Shown here: positions 34,306 through 44,662 of the stretch, in pieces
How the letters are laid out: every line of letters starts with the position of its first letter
Position numbering within the stretch: the stretch's first letter is position 1
From: Verpa conica
Lineage: Eukaryota > Ascomycota > Pezizomycetes > Pezizales > Morchellaceae
Reading direction: 5' to 3'
Length of the DNA: 64,000 nt
NCBI GenBank assembly: GCA_033030425.1
Contig: JAUFSD010000011.1
Location: 1,116,001 to 1,180,000 of the forward strand
The notes under the pieces: generated by a model
The model's database searches: none
What the model saw: only the letters and a program-made list of their open reading frames with translations
What the model was told of the DNA's origin: nothing
Program-made: the position numbers and the translations under genes

Positions 34306-37300
34306 ATGTTTAGTACGCCCACTAAACATAAGTTCCCACTCAACATCATCCAACACAACTGCGCCGGGAGCAACAATGTGTTTCTTTCTCTGTTCTCAAA
34401 TTTAGTAGTTCACTCGTCACAGGTCGTAGCTGTGCAAGAACCCCCGCTATTTAATCGTTCCCCGTTAATTGCCCCTAATTTTGCTCTCTTTAAACCCACA
34501 CCCACGTCACAAACAGACAAGGTTTCAGTCTGTTTTTACGTTAATCTTTCCTTTTTGGATAAGAACTCCGTTACCCAAACCCCCTCACACCAAGGAGACG
34601 TTATTTCAATTACACTACATTTTATAACCTCAAGTCACTCATTTTCGTCATTGGCACTGGTCAACGTTTACAACAGACATGTGTCCGATTCCGTTAGATC
34701 CGTTTCTCCTTCTTTGGCCTTTCCGATCTCTTCCACTCCCACCGTCGTCGTCGGAGACTTTAATATTCATTCCCCCGCCGCGGACCCCCTGCGAAAATTC
34801 TCTACAACAGAATTAAATCTTTCCACTCCTTACCTTAGACTAGCAAGCCAACTCGGCTTCTCACTCATTAACACCCCCGGGAAGTTCACTAGAATCTCCC
34901 CAGACCCAAGAAAACGGCATAGCGTTATCGACTTTACTTGGGCAAATCAATCTGCAATTCAATTGGTTTCAAAGTGGCTTACCCCACCAGTCCCCTCAGG
35001 CTCAGACCACAGAGTTATTCTTTGCCAGCTGGCCCCCCCTGACACCGACTTCACTCCCTACAACACTCCCAACTGGTCTCTCGTTAACTGGGACCTGATC
35101 ACCCCCCAGCTAAGTCAGTTTCAGCTATCCTCAGACTACTCCAATCTGGACAAGTGGTTTGACGACTCCTTTAATCAACTTCACAACACACTCCTTTTAC
35201 ACACTCCTACAAAAAAAGTTTCATCTTGGTCGAAACCCTGGTGGAACCCTAATTTGTCTCAGTTGAGATCGATTTACCACAGCGTTCATAAGTCCTACCG
35301 CAAAGGACTTTCCCCTCCATTCGAGCTTAAAGCGGCCAAAAATGCCTACTTTAACGCTATTAAAAAAGCCAAGCGCGATCACTGGAACACGTTTGTGTCC
35401 AACGCCTCTCCCTCCGACATGTGGCGCCTAAAGAAAATGGCCACCAGATCCGAGGACCGGATCCCCTCCATTCCCAATTCCCCCACCCCTCAAATCCTAA
35501 ATGAAAATTTAGTAAATGCATTCTTTCCTCCGAGACCTGACACTGGCTCCCCCCTTCCCTTACGAAATTATAACGTTCCCGTTATCACACCTGAAGAAAT
35601 TCAACTCGTTCTTTCCAAAACATCTAATCTTTCGGCACCAGGACCCGATTCCATTCCTTACTCAGTATGGAAAGGCATCCACAGGATTAATCCCACAATC
35701 ATTCCCAGAATTTTAACTCCTCTATTAAAAAGCGGTTACCATCCACTCTCTTTAAAAAAGGCAAACGGTGTAGTCCTAGCCAAACCAGGCAAAGACGACT
35801 ACTCAGCCACTTCGTCCTATCGAATAATTGTGCTTCTCCAAACCTTCTCAAAAGTCTTGGAGAAAGTTGTCACACTCAGATTGGCAAAGATAGCGAAAGC
35901 CACAGGCCTAGTTCATCCACACCAGTGCGGCTCTGTCGCAGGCCTATCCACCTCAGACGCCACCACAGTCTTTTACAACGAAATCAGAGCCATGCAGCTA
36001 GCCAAGCTGAAAGTCTCCACTCTCTTTCTAGATATTAAAGGCGGCTTTGATAACGTGGTCAAACACACCCTAGCCTCCATTCTTACTTCACAGTCTGTTC
36101 CCTCCTACATGGTTAACTGGATTCTCTCCTTTTTATCCGACCGCTGGGTTACCCTTCTTTACAAAGGCTCCCCCAAGCTAGCAGTTCCCGTTCAAGTTGG
36201 GGTCCCCCAAGGTTCCCCCATTTCTCCTTTATTATTTGTTATTTACGTTAGCGTTCTTCATCACCTAGAACCTTCACCAGGCATTACTCTGTCCTACGTT
36301 GACGATTTTGCTATTACGGTTGCCTCCCCCACAGTGGAGGAAAACATTCTTTTGCTTCAAGAAAATTACTATCGTCTCAAAAACGATGCAGCCCCACGTA
36401 ACGTGTCATTTTCAGTGGCTAAAACTGAACTGATGCACTGGCGCACCCCCAGAGACAAGTCACCCGTCTCACATCTTCCCGTGTGTATCGATGGCCACAC
36501 CTTTCACCCCAAACCGATTATTCGATGGGTCGGCTACTGGTTCTCACCCGCGTTCAACCCAAATGATCACTTTGTAAAAAGACTGGCGTCAGCCCAGGCT
36601 TCTTTCGGCATTTTTCACAGGTTCTCCTCACCCGGGAAAAGACTCTCCTCAAGTAATTGCAGGAGGCTAGCCATCCTTGCCATTCGTCCCATGCTCACCT
36701 ACGGAGCCACCCTCTTCACTCCCACCTCAGCCCTAAAAGAAATGGAAGTTTTTTGGAACTCCGTTCTCAGGTGGGCCCTAGGTTGCTTCAGAGCAACCAA
36801 TCTACACGCCCTATGGGCGGAGGCTTCCGCCCCCCCATTAGTTCTTTATCTTTATTATTTAAAAATCAAACACGCTATTAGAGTCGCAACGGCCCACCCC
36901 CTTAACAATCCAGTTACGGCCCGGTTCGATTCTACATTTCCAACCATCTCATCCGAACGGAGCTATTCACACTCCGAACTTCTTAAAGGTCTTCCTAATC
37001 CTCCAAAGAAATGGAACTCGGTCGCAAAGGCAGGGGTGAATCACCTCCCCATCGAGTTTCTAGGCTCCCTCATTCAACCTCTTCTTGGATCCAATCTTAG
37101 TCATAAAAACTACTCGATAGCTATCAAACAACAGCTTCTAAAGAATTGGGAAATACTTTATCCTCCCCCCAATTACTATAAGTATGGCTGCTCGTTCACA
37201 ACACCCTACTTCATGTCTCTCCACAAATATCAATCCTCCCGTCTACATCAAATGCGCGTGGAGAAAAGTTACTTGAACGCCCACAAGTCATGGGTCAATC

Positions 37301-37575
37301 TCAATACCACCGACATCTGCCCTAGGTGTCTTCTTTCACCCGAAACCACAGAACACGTGCTTCTGCACTGCCCAAGTCTCGTTACATCCAGAAATTCTTT
37401 TCTTCCTAACGTCAGCTCCCTTAACGAAATTTGGAGCTCGGAAACCCTCTCACTTCTGGTAGGAGCCTTCGTTGCTCACAACAAAGTTAACTTTCCAAAA
37501 AAAGCACTCCCGTCACCAGTGCCATCTCCCTCCACTATGTCCTCCCTCACCTCTATCACTCACTCCGAGTCCTAA
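34306..37575 (+). CDS. LINE ORF2: endonuclease/reverse transcriptase
   Basis: This intact 1,089-residue frame starts at the ATG that immediately follows the ORF1 stop (TAAATG), suggesting termination-reinitiation. Residues ~12-240 are an AP-type endonuclease (IIQHNCAGSNN, AVQEPP, VVVGDFNIH, SGSDHRVI). Residues ~430-700 are the reverse transcriptase, with SAPGPDSIPYSVWK, FLDIKGGFDNV, GVPQGSPISPLLF and catalytic YVDD. The usual YRPISLL motif reads YRIIVLL here. A C-terminal Cys/His motif (CPRCLLSPETTEHVLLHC) lies near residue 1005. I do not recognise an RNase H domain. By family knowledge the protein nicks the target DNA and copies the element RNA at the site. It may still be functional. Confidence 0.92.
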   Translation: MFSTPTKHKFPLNIIQHNCAGSNNVFLSLFSNLVVHSSQVVAVQEPPLFNRSPLIAPNFALFKPTPTSQTDKVSVCFYVNLSFLDKNSVTQTPSHQGDVISITLHFITSSHSFSSLALVNVYNRHVSDSVRSVSPSLAFPISSTPTVVVGDFNIHSPAADPLRKFSTTELNLSTPYLRLASQLGFSLINTPGKFTRISPDPRKRHSVIDFTWANQSAIQLVSKWLTPPVPSGSDHRVILCQLAPPDTDFTPYNTPNWSLVNWDLITPQLSQFQLSSDYSNLDKWFDDSFNQLHNTLLLHTPTKKVSSWSKPWWNPNLSQLRSIYHSVHKSYRKGLSPPFELKAAKNAYFNAIKKAKRDHWNTFVSNASPSDMWRLKKMATRSEDRIPSIPNSPTPQILNENLVNAFFPPRPDTGSPLPLRNYNVPVITPEEIQLVLSKTSNLSAPGPDSIPYSVWKGIHRINPTIIPRILTPLLKSGYHPLSLKKANGVVLAKPGKDDYSATSSYRIIVLLQTFSKVLEKVVTLRLAKIAKATGLVHPHQCGSVAGLSTSDATTVFYNEIRAMQLAKLKVSTLFLDIKGGFDNVVKHTLASILTSQSVPSYMVNWILSFLSDRWVTLLYKGSPKLAVPVQVGVPQGSPISPLLFVIYVSVLHHLEPSPGITLSYVDDFAITVASPTVEENILLLQENYYRLKNDAAPRNVSFSVAKTELMHWRTPRDKSPVSHLPVCIDGHTFHPKPIIRWVGYWFSPAFNPNDHFVKRLASAQASFGIFHRFSSPGKRLSSSNCRRLAILAIRPMLTYGATLFTPTSALKEMEVFWNSVLRWALGCFRATNLHALWAEASAPPLVLYLYYLKIKHAIRVATAHPLNNPVTARFDSTFPTISSERSYSHSELLKGLPNPPKKWNSVAKAGVNHLPIEFLGSLIQPLLGSNLSHKNYSIAIKQQLLKNWEILYPPPNYYKYGCSFTTPYFMSLHKYQSSRLHQMRVEKSYLNAHKSWVNLNTTDICPRCLLSPETTEHVLLHCPSLVTSRNSFLPNVSSLNEIWSSETLSLLVGAFVAHNKVNFPKKALPSPVPSPSTMSSLTSITHSES

Positions 37576-37837
37576 GGAGTCAGCAGTCTCATCAAGCCCG
37601 TGTATAACGGCATCTCGACATTAAGTCATTCGAAGGAAAAGAGCGTAAACGTGCGATACATTTTTACTTAACTTTCCTTTGTGTATATTTTACTAGTTTG
37701 GAATTTTGAAAAGGGGACGCGTTTTATTTTTAGGAAGGGGAAGGGTTATTTTTAGGTCATAGTTTATACTGCATACCAGATTTTGTACCCAGAACAATAA
37801 AATCACTTGAATTAAAAAAAAAAAAAAAAAAAAAAAA

Positions 37838-37849
37838 GATATATACAAC
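37838..37849. repeat. LINE target-site duplication, right
   Basis: GATATATACAAC follows the ~24-nt poly-A tail and matches 27157-27168. Confidence 0.85.
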
Positions 37850-39104
37850 GGTAGATATCGATGTATAGCGAAATATCAAAATAACCCTGTCAACATCAAA
37901 ACCGCACCTGAGAGCGGAGGTACGGTTGGGGGGGGGGGGGGAAATGAGGCGTATAAGCATCCAAATTATCCGTCTCCCCCCCCCCCTAATTGCCAACCCC
38001 CATTTTTCTCCACGTTCTCCGGCTGCCGGCAGTACCCCCCTCAATGCCCCGCAATCAGAGTTTATTGCGGGCCGCAGGGCCAAGTGAGCAGAAAAGAGTT
38101 AGAAAAAAAAAAGGGTCTTAGATGCCGGTAAATACTAAGGGAGGACAGAAAAAGACAGGGGGGTACGTTTCCTTTCTCGTGTCATACCACGGTCGCGTAA
38201 CTGTGCTGTAGAACCAGTGCTTTGGAATAGGACTACTTGAGGCTTGTTTTATGTAGCCGGTGGGGAAGACTTGGTATGATGTCACGTTGAGCCTCGTTCT
38301 CAACCTCACTCCTGCTATTGTAACGCCACAGTGCTGGATATGAAAGTAGGCGGTATTTTCCTATTATCCTAGGTCCTGAAAGGTAAAGGTTTGGATATCA
38401 GAGAAGGGTTTACCTCATGAAATCGAGTACTGTTGCCACACGCTTAGACGGAGGGTAGATATTTGCATCTTTAGACGGGGAAGTGGGCGTACATGCTGTT
38501 CCTATGCCCTGATGTGGCAGAGGTTGGGTAATGATACTATTCCATGGCAAAGAAGTCACTCCCCTGATTTGCATTGTAGATTGAACGTATTCTCGGAAAA
38601 TACAGTCTCGCCCAGGGAACATGGGAGATTGATCTTGCCCTGAGGAGGGAGTATATTAACATTGGGGAAACGGGTTCGCTATCCTTCTCCCTTTCAAAAG
38701 TTGGAGAAGATTTTCCTCTGAATACTCCCCATGCCCTTCACTGTCTGCAATAGATGGAGGGGAAACACCATGAGAGCAGGGTTTCTCGTCTTATAGAGTG
38801 ACGACGATCAATGTTTATACGGCTCCGCCGGCCGACGAGCCGACGGAAACAGAACCGTCAACGGTGATCCCAGGGCTTGAGGATTAACAACGCTTTTGCT
38901 AAACAAATCTCTATAGGGTTTACAGCATTCTGGTATGGTTCGAGACTACTCGTTTATTGTCTTTAATTGCTTTTCCTCAAGCGTTTAGAGTATGGATTGA
39001 AGAATATAAAATGCTTCCATCTCCCCCTCAAATTCAATCTGCATCAGTTCAACAGTCTCGTCCTCAGTCTTCAGTCCTTCATTCACTCAGTCCATCTGCC
39101 CATC
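37850..39104. other. Spacer upstream of GH7
   Basis: I see no convincing gene. It has long G and C runs near 37928 and 37976, and a hairpin with CCGCAAT/ATTGCGG arms at about 38046-38070. The right part is the GH7 promoter. Confidence 0.5.
39005..39010 (+). promoter_or_regulatory. TATA box of GH7 gene
   Basis: TATAAA lies 95 bp upstream of the GH7 ATG at 39105, within a CT-rich leader (CATCTCCCCCTC). Confidence 0.55.
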
Positions 39105-40536
39105 ATGCTTCGCTCGATTGCTCTCGCCTCTCTTTCGGCCCTCTCTGTGGTCGGCCAACAAGTTGGTACATACCAAGCAGAGACCCATCCCTCGCTCCCT
39201 TCGCAGAAATGCACAAAGACCGGTGGCTGTGTGAGTGCATCCACCTCCATCGTGCTCGACTCCAACTGGCGCTGGCTGCACAAGACTGGCACTTACACGA
39301 ACTGTTACACTGGAAACACATGGAGTGGAGAGTTCTCCACTGGTGCGGCCTATGCTGCGGGCTGCGCTCTTGAGGGTGCCGACTACTCTGGTGTGTACGG
39401 TATCACCACCTCCGGCAATGCTCTCACTCTCAAGTTCGTCACCAAGGGCACAAACACCAACGTCGGCTCCCGTGTCTACCTCATGGCCAGTGACAGCGCA
39501 TACCAAATGTTCAAGCTCAAGAACCAGGAGTTCACCTTCGACGTCGATGTCTCCAACCTTCCTTGCGGCCTCAATGGTGCGGTCTACTTCTCCGCCATGG
39601 ATGCCGATGGTGGTCTTGCAAAGTACTCTGGAAACAAGGCTGGTGCCAAATACGGAACCGGTTACTGCGATGCTCAATGTCCCCATGACATCAAGTTCAT
39701 CAACGGTGAGGTATGTATCATTTTGTCTCTTTTCTCCTCTTTATAAGATTGCACTTTTACTGACTCCCCCCCCCCCATAGGCCAACTCCGCAGGCTGGAC
39801 CCCCTCCAGCAATGACGTGAACGCCGGAGCCGGAACCTACGGAACCTGCTGCGACGAGATGGACATCTGGGAAGCCAACTCCATGGCCGCAGCCTACACC
39901 CCTCACCCTTGCACCTCCACTGGCCAAACCCGCTGCTCGGGCACCCAGTGCGGAGACGGCGACAACAGATACGGCGGCATCTGCGACAAAGACGGCTGTG
40001 ACTTCAACTCCTTCCGCATGGGCGACCAATCCTACCTCGGAAAGGGCCTCAAAGTCAACACCAACTCCAAATTCACCGTCGTCACCCAATTCATCACCGC
40101 CGACAACACCACCTCTGGCGCACTGACGGAGATCCGCCGCCTATACGTCCAGAATGGCGTCGTCATCTCAAACTCCAAGGTCAACGTCCCCAGCATGACC
40201 GCCTACGACTCCATCACCACCGCGTTCTGCACGGCACAGAAGTCAATCTTCGGCGACACCAATGATTTCTCGGCTAAAGGTGGACTCACAAAGATGGGAA
40301 CGGCCCTCCAGAATGGAATGGTCCTTGCGTTGAGTATCTGGGACGACCATGCGGCAAACATGCTCTGGCTCGATAGCTCTTACCCTCTCACCAAGTCGGA
40401 TACCCTCCCTGGTGTCAAGCGTGGAAACTGCAGTACCACTTCTGGTGTTCCCGCAGACGTCGAGGCTAATAGCCCGAATGCATCCGTCACCTACTCTAAC
40501 ATCAAGTATGGTGATATCGGCTCAACCTATGTCTAG
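39105..40536 (+). CDS. Secreted GH7 cellobiohydrolase (CBHI type)
   Basis: There are two exons, 39105-39710 and 39781-40536, with a 70-bp GT..AG intron that has a CTGAC branch site, giving 453 residues. I chose the ATG at 39105 because it yields a clean signal peptide ([19 protein letters not shown]). The mature protein is a complete GH7 domain. The catalytic motif EMDIWEAN gives the nucleophile Glu228, Asp230 and acid/base Glu233. [12 protein letters not shown] and [18 protein letters not shown] resemble cellobiohydrolases rather than endoglucanases. By family knowledge the enzyme processively releases cellobiose from chain reducing ends. No linker or CBM1 follows; the protein ends at [14 protein letters not shown] box lies 95 bp upstream. 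Confidence 0.94.
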
Positions 40537-42784
40537 AGAGTTTTGGAATTCGTTAGTATATAGTTGAACAGTCCCCTCCCCCCATCTGCGGAGATTGTTT
40601 GTTTTGATTTCTATTTTTGTATCATTCATTCGTTTATGAAAAAAGTGGCTGGGTTAGGATACGGTAGTGCGGTACTGGGAGTTGTTCTTTTTTTTCTTTT
40701 CTTGTGTATTTTCAAATGCGGTTGGTACTGCCGTATTTTAAGTGGGACATGTATTTTAAGGGGGGGGGTGGAAAGAAAAATTTGAATTGGATGTTTATTT
40801 ACTGGTGATTTTGTGGTGCCGATTATGAAGTACTTGAGTGATTCACTGAACTGGTGATTTTGTGGTGCCGATTATGAAGTACTTGAGAGTGATACACTGA
40901 ATGGGGTGCGCTGTACAGCTCTCCCCCTTATTTATATATATATATTCATTTTATGACGTGCTTTTCTCTCGGAAAGGTGTCATTCTAATGATGCATTCTT
41001 ACGGGAATAATTGTGTCTATGACGCCTTCTCGCATTACCTGTTTAGGAGTCTTCCTTGGTTGTGTGGTGTTGTAGATGCTTCCTAATAAGGATAGCTGAT
41101 AGGCGGTTTCATATATGAGTCACGTGTTTTTCCTATTTGCTAGGTTTGAGGATCCAGGTAAAAGGCATACCATATGAGGGTTTAGGGTTTTCTCTTTTGG
41201 AGCATATATCGATAGATCTCTCTATCTCTTTTAGACAATCAATTCAGCAGGTTATTACCACATGTGGAACCAGCCAAGCTTCGAGTGATCCGATATGATC
41301 CATATCTTCTTCGTACGTGATAACGTAGTGATTCATAACTACATTACCATGATAAATTCTCAATCATTAAAGCACAGGTGTTGATTTTTTGGCACTGATT
41401 GAATCTTGAACGCTGGTTGTGGGGGTGATTTTCAGGGTTAGGGTTACAAGTCGCTGGTCTGTGGAAGGGGGATTCTCTGCGTTTACAATAGTTCTACTTT
41501 TGATAACTATTTTATAAAAATAGAGATTCAGATTATGTAGAATTCGCGAAGATTAGATGGAGAGTGGAATCTTTCAAAGGGTTAAGGTTGCTCTAGTGAT
41601 GTTCTTGTGACGGCACTCATGATACGTGATCTTTGGTACTGGTAGGTTTCTCGTGTCCTACCTAACTTACTCTTACTCTTACTTTGATTAGTCCTCATTA
41701 CAACCTAGCTGTCTAATAGTTTTTCGCAAGCTTTGTTAATTTCACTTGTTTTTTTTGTTTTTTTAATTTGCCGGTGCCTTGTCGCCACTTCTCAGAGATG
41801 TGTATGTAGACAGCGACATTTATATACTGTTGTAACAATAATACATAAAATATTACATGAGAGAGGGCCATCTATGTCGGTTTCTCTTCCATAATAAATG
41901 CCTGGTTCTTTGTGCTCAGATAATCCTCCGTTCGTAGGTGATCCATCAGAGGTTTAAGAAAAAACTTGGTTTGTAAATTGCATCAGTTTAGTTCATTAAG
42001 TGCGGTATCTATTTTAAACGATGGTTCTGTAAGTTATAGTAATGAACAAAGGTTTACTTCATCGAGTATATGCCACATCTCGGTAATGATCTGTCATATC
42101 GGGGCGAAATTGGAAAGGGGGGGGACTGGAGGACAGCAGAGCTGAGTATATTTAAACTGAAGACAGATAATGTATTATACACAGTAGAAGATCAATGTAT
42201 AAGAATTTAGTATTAGGTATGAAGATATTCGCTCTATAATAGTATGGCCCTATAGGAACCGGAGATTTGTATAGGAAAGGTAAGATTAGGATTACCTAAA
42301 GGGTATTCGTGCTATTTGATTCCTTTGGCAGTATGCCCTGATATAAAGATAAGTATTAGAGTGGGAGTGAGGTCAACTCAAGACGAGGGTCTATAATTCT
42401 CCGAGTTGTTTCCCCGACTATTTTTGGATAATTCTTTTGCAATAAGGAAGCACCCTGTAGATAACCCAGAAACTAATAAGTAAGTGAGTATTATGAAAGC
42501 ATACTCAGAAATTCCTAAAATTTATCTTTGTTATTCAACAATCTTTGGTCAGGCTCGGGACCACGCAAAGCATAACCAACCAGATTTCTCGGAGGACTTG
42601 GGTGCCCTGAAAGAACTTGTGCGTGGAAAAATAGGATTAGAAACTCTTAAAATAGATTATATGCTCTGTTGACCCCCCTAGAATAATGAGTAGCTCTTTA
42701 GGTCTGCCTATCCTCAACTAGATCCAGCCGCAACAAGCGCGTCCATTCACGCGACCGTGTGACACGCTTCGGCTAATCATCCTA
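40537..42784. other. Spacer downstream of GH7
   Basis: It contains the GH7 3' flank, a two-unit tandem repeat (40801-40900), and a telomere-like dimer at 41435-41443 with a near-copy at about 41178. I find no gene; short frames here have no recognisable features. Confidence 0.5.
40801..40900. repeat. Two-unit tandem repeat, ~50 bp
   Basis: Unit 1 (40801-40849) and unit 2 (40850-40900) differ by a 2-bp insertion and one substitution. Unit 1 contains the palindrome AGTGATTCACT with a TGATTCA core. Confidence 0.85.
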
Positions 42785-42838
42785 CGGCGGCACGTAGCTA
42801 CAAAGGTCCAATCCGCAGATTTCGCAGATTTTGTAGAT

Positions 42839-43203
42839 TTTCACGGAGTGATCAGGACGCTAGGGGAGCCAGGATTGTGACTCATACAAGGAGGGAAGTA
42901 GGGTAACAGGTGTCGGAGGTTGAGAACAAGGGCATTGTATGAGCAGGATTTTCTGTATAAATAGGGAGCGTTGCTCCCTCTCTGTAATAATTTTCTTTCT
43001 CTTTTCTTTACGCAACGTTTCTTCAGTTAGAACCAATACAAACTTCTTCCTTCGCTGCCTCTCTGCTGTCACATCGTCTCGCGATCGTTGAACCCACACA
43101 TTACTCCACAAACCCTTGGTATTTTGCTTGTAACGGATAGTTACCGTGCCATTGAGTTAGTTGTATCCTGTGGTTACGCTGTCCCCACGCTGTCCCCTTG
43201 AAA
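42839..43203 (+). repeat. Gypsy 5' LTR
   Basis: It starts TTTCACGGAG and ends CCTTGAAA, so its termini are TTTCA/TGAAA and not TG/CA. A TATAAATAGGGAGCG core at about 42956 is the likely promoter. Confidence 0.92.
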
Positions 43204-43262
43204 TTACGTTGCGTCGTTCACCACACCATACAACACACAAACACTAGACATCTACAATCACC

Positions 43263-44588
43263 ATGACCACCCCCACCTATGTTTTTCCTCCCACCATCGC
43301 TGCGTTCGAAGAACAACTCAGCGATGCCCCTACTCTTTACGCAAATCTGCAAGGACTGATCCAGAAAGTAACCGAGGCAAAAGACCGCTATAGGGAAGGA
43401 AGGGAAGCAGCCCTACACAACTCCCAACTTTCCGAAAGCAATCTCACCGCCGCCCGCACCCAGCTACAACAATCTCTAGATGCGTACACCGCATTAGAGA
43501 CTCAGTACAATCAAACACAGGAAGAGTTGACCAGAGTCCGTTCCGAGAAGGAAACCATCCCAGAAATAAAGGACCCCATACCACCACCGGTAACCTCACA
43601 CCGGTCAGAAAAGATGCCGGACCCCTCCCCTTTTAACGGGGACAGAGCCAAACTCCCCAACTTCCTAGCCATGATGAGGGTTAAGTTGGTCGGCAATGCC
43701 GACCGCTTCGCCAGCGAAGAAGCCAAGGTTATGTACATCATAAGTAGGTTAGAGGGTAAGGCCATGGACCAAATTGAACCTCTTCTCGCAACCACCACTA
43801 CCCCCTTCGCCACCACGACCAAAATGTACGAATATCTGCAAGAATCCTTTGGTGACCCCGATCCCCATGGAACAGCACAAGAGGAACTCAGGACCCTGGT
43901 TCAAGGAAAACGCGACTTCGCCGCCTTCTACTCCGACTTCTTGCGCATCATGGGGAAACTCAAGTATGACGACACTGCCAAAAAAGACGCTCTCAGGAGC
44001 CGCCTGTCCGACGCCATGAAAGACGCCCTAGTAGTCACGCCCGTCAAAGAGGAGTACAGCGAGTTTGTAAGAGATCTAATGGCACTGGATGGAAGGGTCA
44101 GAGCCAGGCAACAAGAAAAGAAAGGAGGGTCCCACCGCAACGACATAGGCCAGTTCACCGCCCCTGCTCCCTACGTCCCACATCCCTCACACACTCCTGG
44201 AGGCCTTGCCCCAATGGACCTCTCGGCCTTCCAGACACGACCCCAAGGACTATCTCGCCCCCCGCTGGAACAACGATATGTATTTGTAAACGGCTCCAGA
44301 CGCACCTCCCCGGCCGAGAAACAATGGAGGAGAGATAACAATCGCTGCCAATACTGCGCGGCCGCAGATCACGTATACGTTAACTGCCCTCAAGGCAAAC
44401 AGCTCCAAAAACCTCCGGTTATGAGGGGAGCAGCCCTTTCTGCCCCAAGTGGGCCATCGCATCAACAGGCCGGCGTGCCTGCATCTTCTTTGTCCAATAA
44501 CAATCCATTTCGTTCTTCTTCTTCTTCTTCTTCTTCTCCTTCTTCTTCTTCTTCTTCGTCTTCAAGTCAGGGTTTTCAACAGTCCTAG
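43263..44588 (+). CDS. Gypsy Gag polyprotein
   Basis: This 441-residue frame starts 60 bp after the 5' LTR (MTTPTYVFPPTIAAFEEQL). An N-terminal helical, Glu/Gln-rich stretch (about 15-95) may be a coiled coil. The retrotransposon Gag domain spans about 120-270. A CCHC zinc knuckle has Cys362, Cys365, His370 and Cys375. The tail is a serine run encoded by a TTC-type microsatellite (about 44514-44565). Gag forms the particle and binds element RNA. Pol is in the -1 frame, and a slippery G GGT TTT precedes the stop by nine bases. Confidence 0.9.
   Translation: MTTPTYVFPPTIAAFEEQLSDAPTLYANLQGLIQKVTEAKDRYREGREAALHNSQLSESNLTAARTQLQQSLDAYTALETQYNQTQEELTRVRSEKETIPEIKDPIPPPVTSHRSEKMPDPSPFNGDRAKLPNFLAMMRVKLVGNADRFASEEAKVMYIISRLEGKAMDQIEPLLATTTTPFATTTKMYEYLQESFGDPDPHGTAQEELRTLVQGKRDFAAFYSDFLRIMGKLKYDDTAKKDALRSRLSDAMKDALVVTPVKEEYSEFVRDLMALDGRVRARQQEKKGGSHRNDIGQFTAPAPYVPHPSHTPGGLAPMDLSAFQTRPQGLSRPPLEQRYVFVNGSRRTSPAEKQWRRDNNRCQYCAAADHVYVNCPQGKQLQKPPVMRGAALSAPSGPSHQQAGVPASSLSNNNPFRSSSSSSSSPSSSSSSSSSQGFQQS
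44570..44576 (+). other. Candidate -1 frameshift site G GGT TTT
   Basis: The heptamer GGGTTTT is phased as X XXY YYZ in the gag frame, and the pol frame (-1) is open across it and onward. It lies just before the gag stop at 44586-44588. I did not identify a downstream pseudoknot. Confidence 0.4.
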
Positions 44589-44662
44589 AGCAGCCAGGTG
44601 GCTCTACTCTAGGACCTTCTAAGGTTTCTACAATTTCTGCGTTTTCTATTTTCGGGTTTTCA

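Larger units (their letters stand above)
27169..37837 (+). mobile_element. Tad1-like LINE, split by a Copia insertion
   Basis: The ends are set by the 12-bp duplication and the poly-A tail (about 37814-37837). Without the Copia insert (27348-32886 plus one copy of its target duplication) the element is about 5.1 kb. It has a short 5' leader, ORF1 (nucleic-acid-binding, CCHC knuckles) and ORF2 (endonuclease plus reverse transcriptase), joined stop-to-start as TAAATG. ORF1 is broken by the Copia and by two small frameshifts, while ORF2 is fully open. The layout fits the Tad1/I-like clade of fungal LINEs; the clade call is inference. Confidence 0.88.

Noticed and set aside
38118..38622. Two minus-strand frames upstream of GH7
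   Set aside because: Neither has a domain, and I found no splice sites joining them into a sensible gene.
42484..42672. 62-residue frame left of MITE A
   Set aside because: Short, no motif, no promoter-like context.
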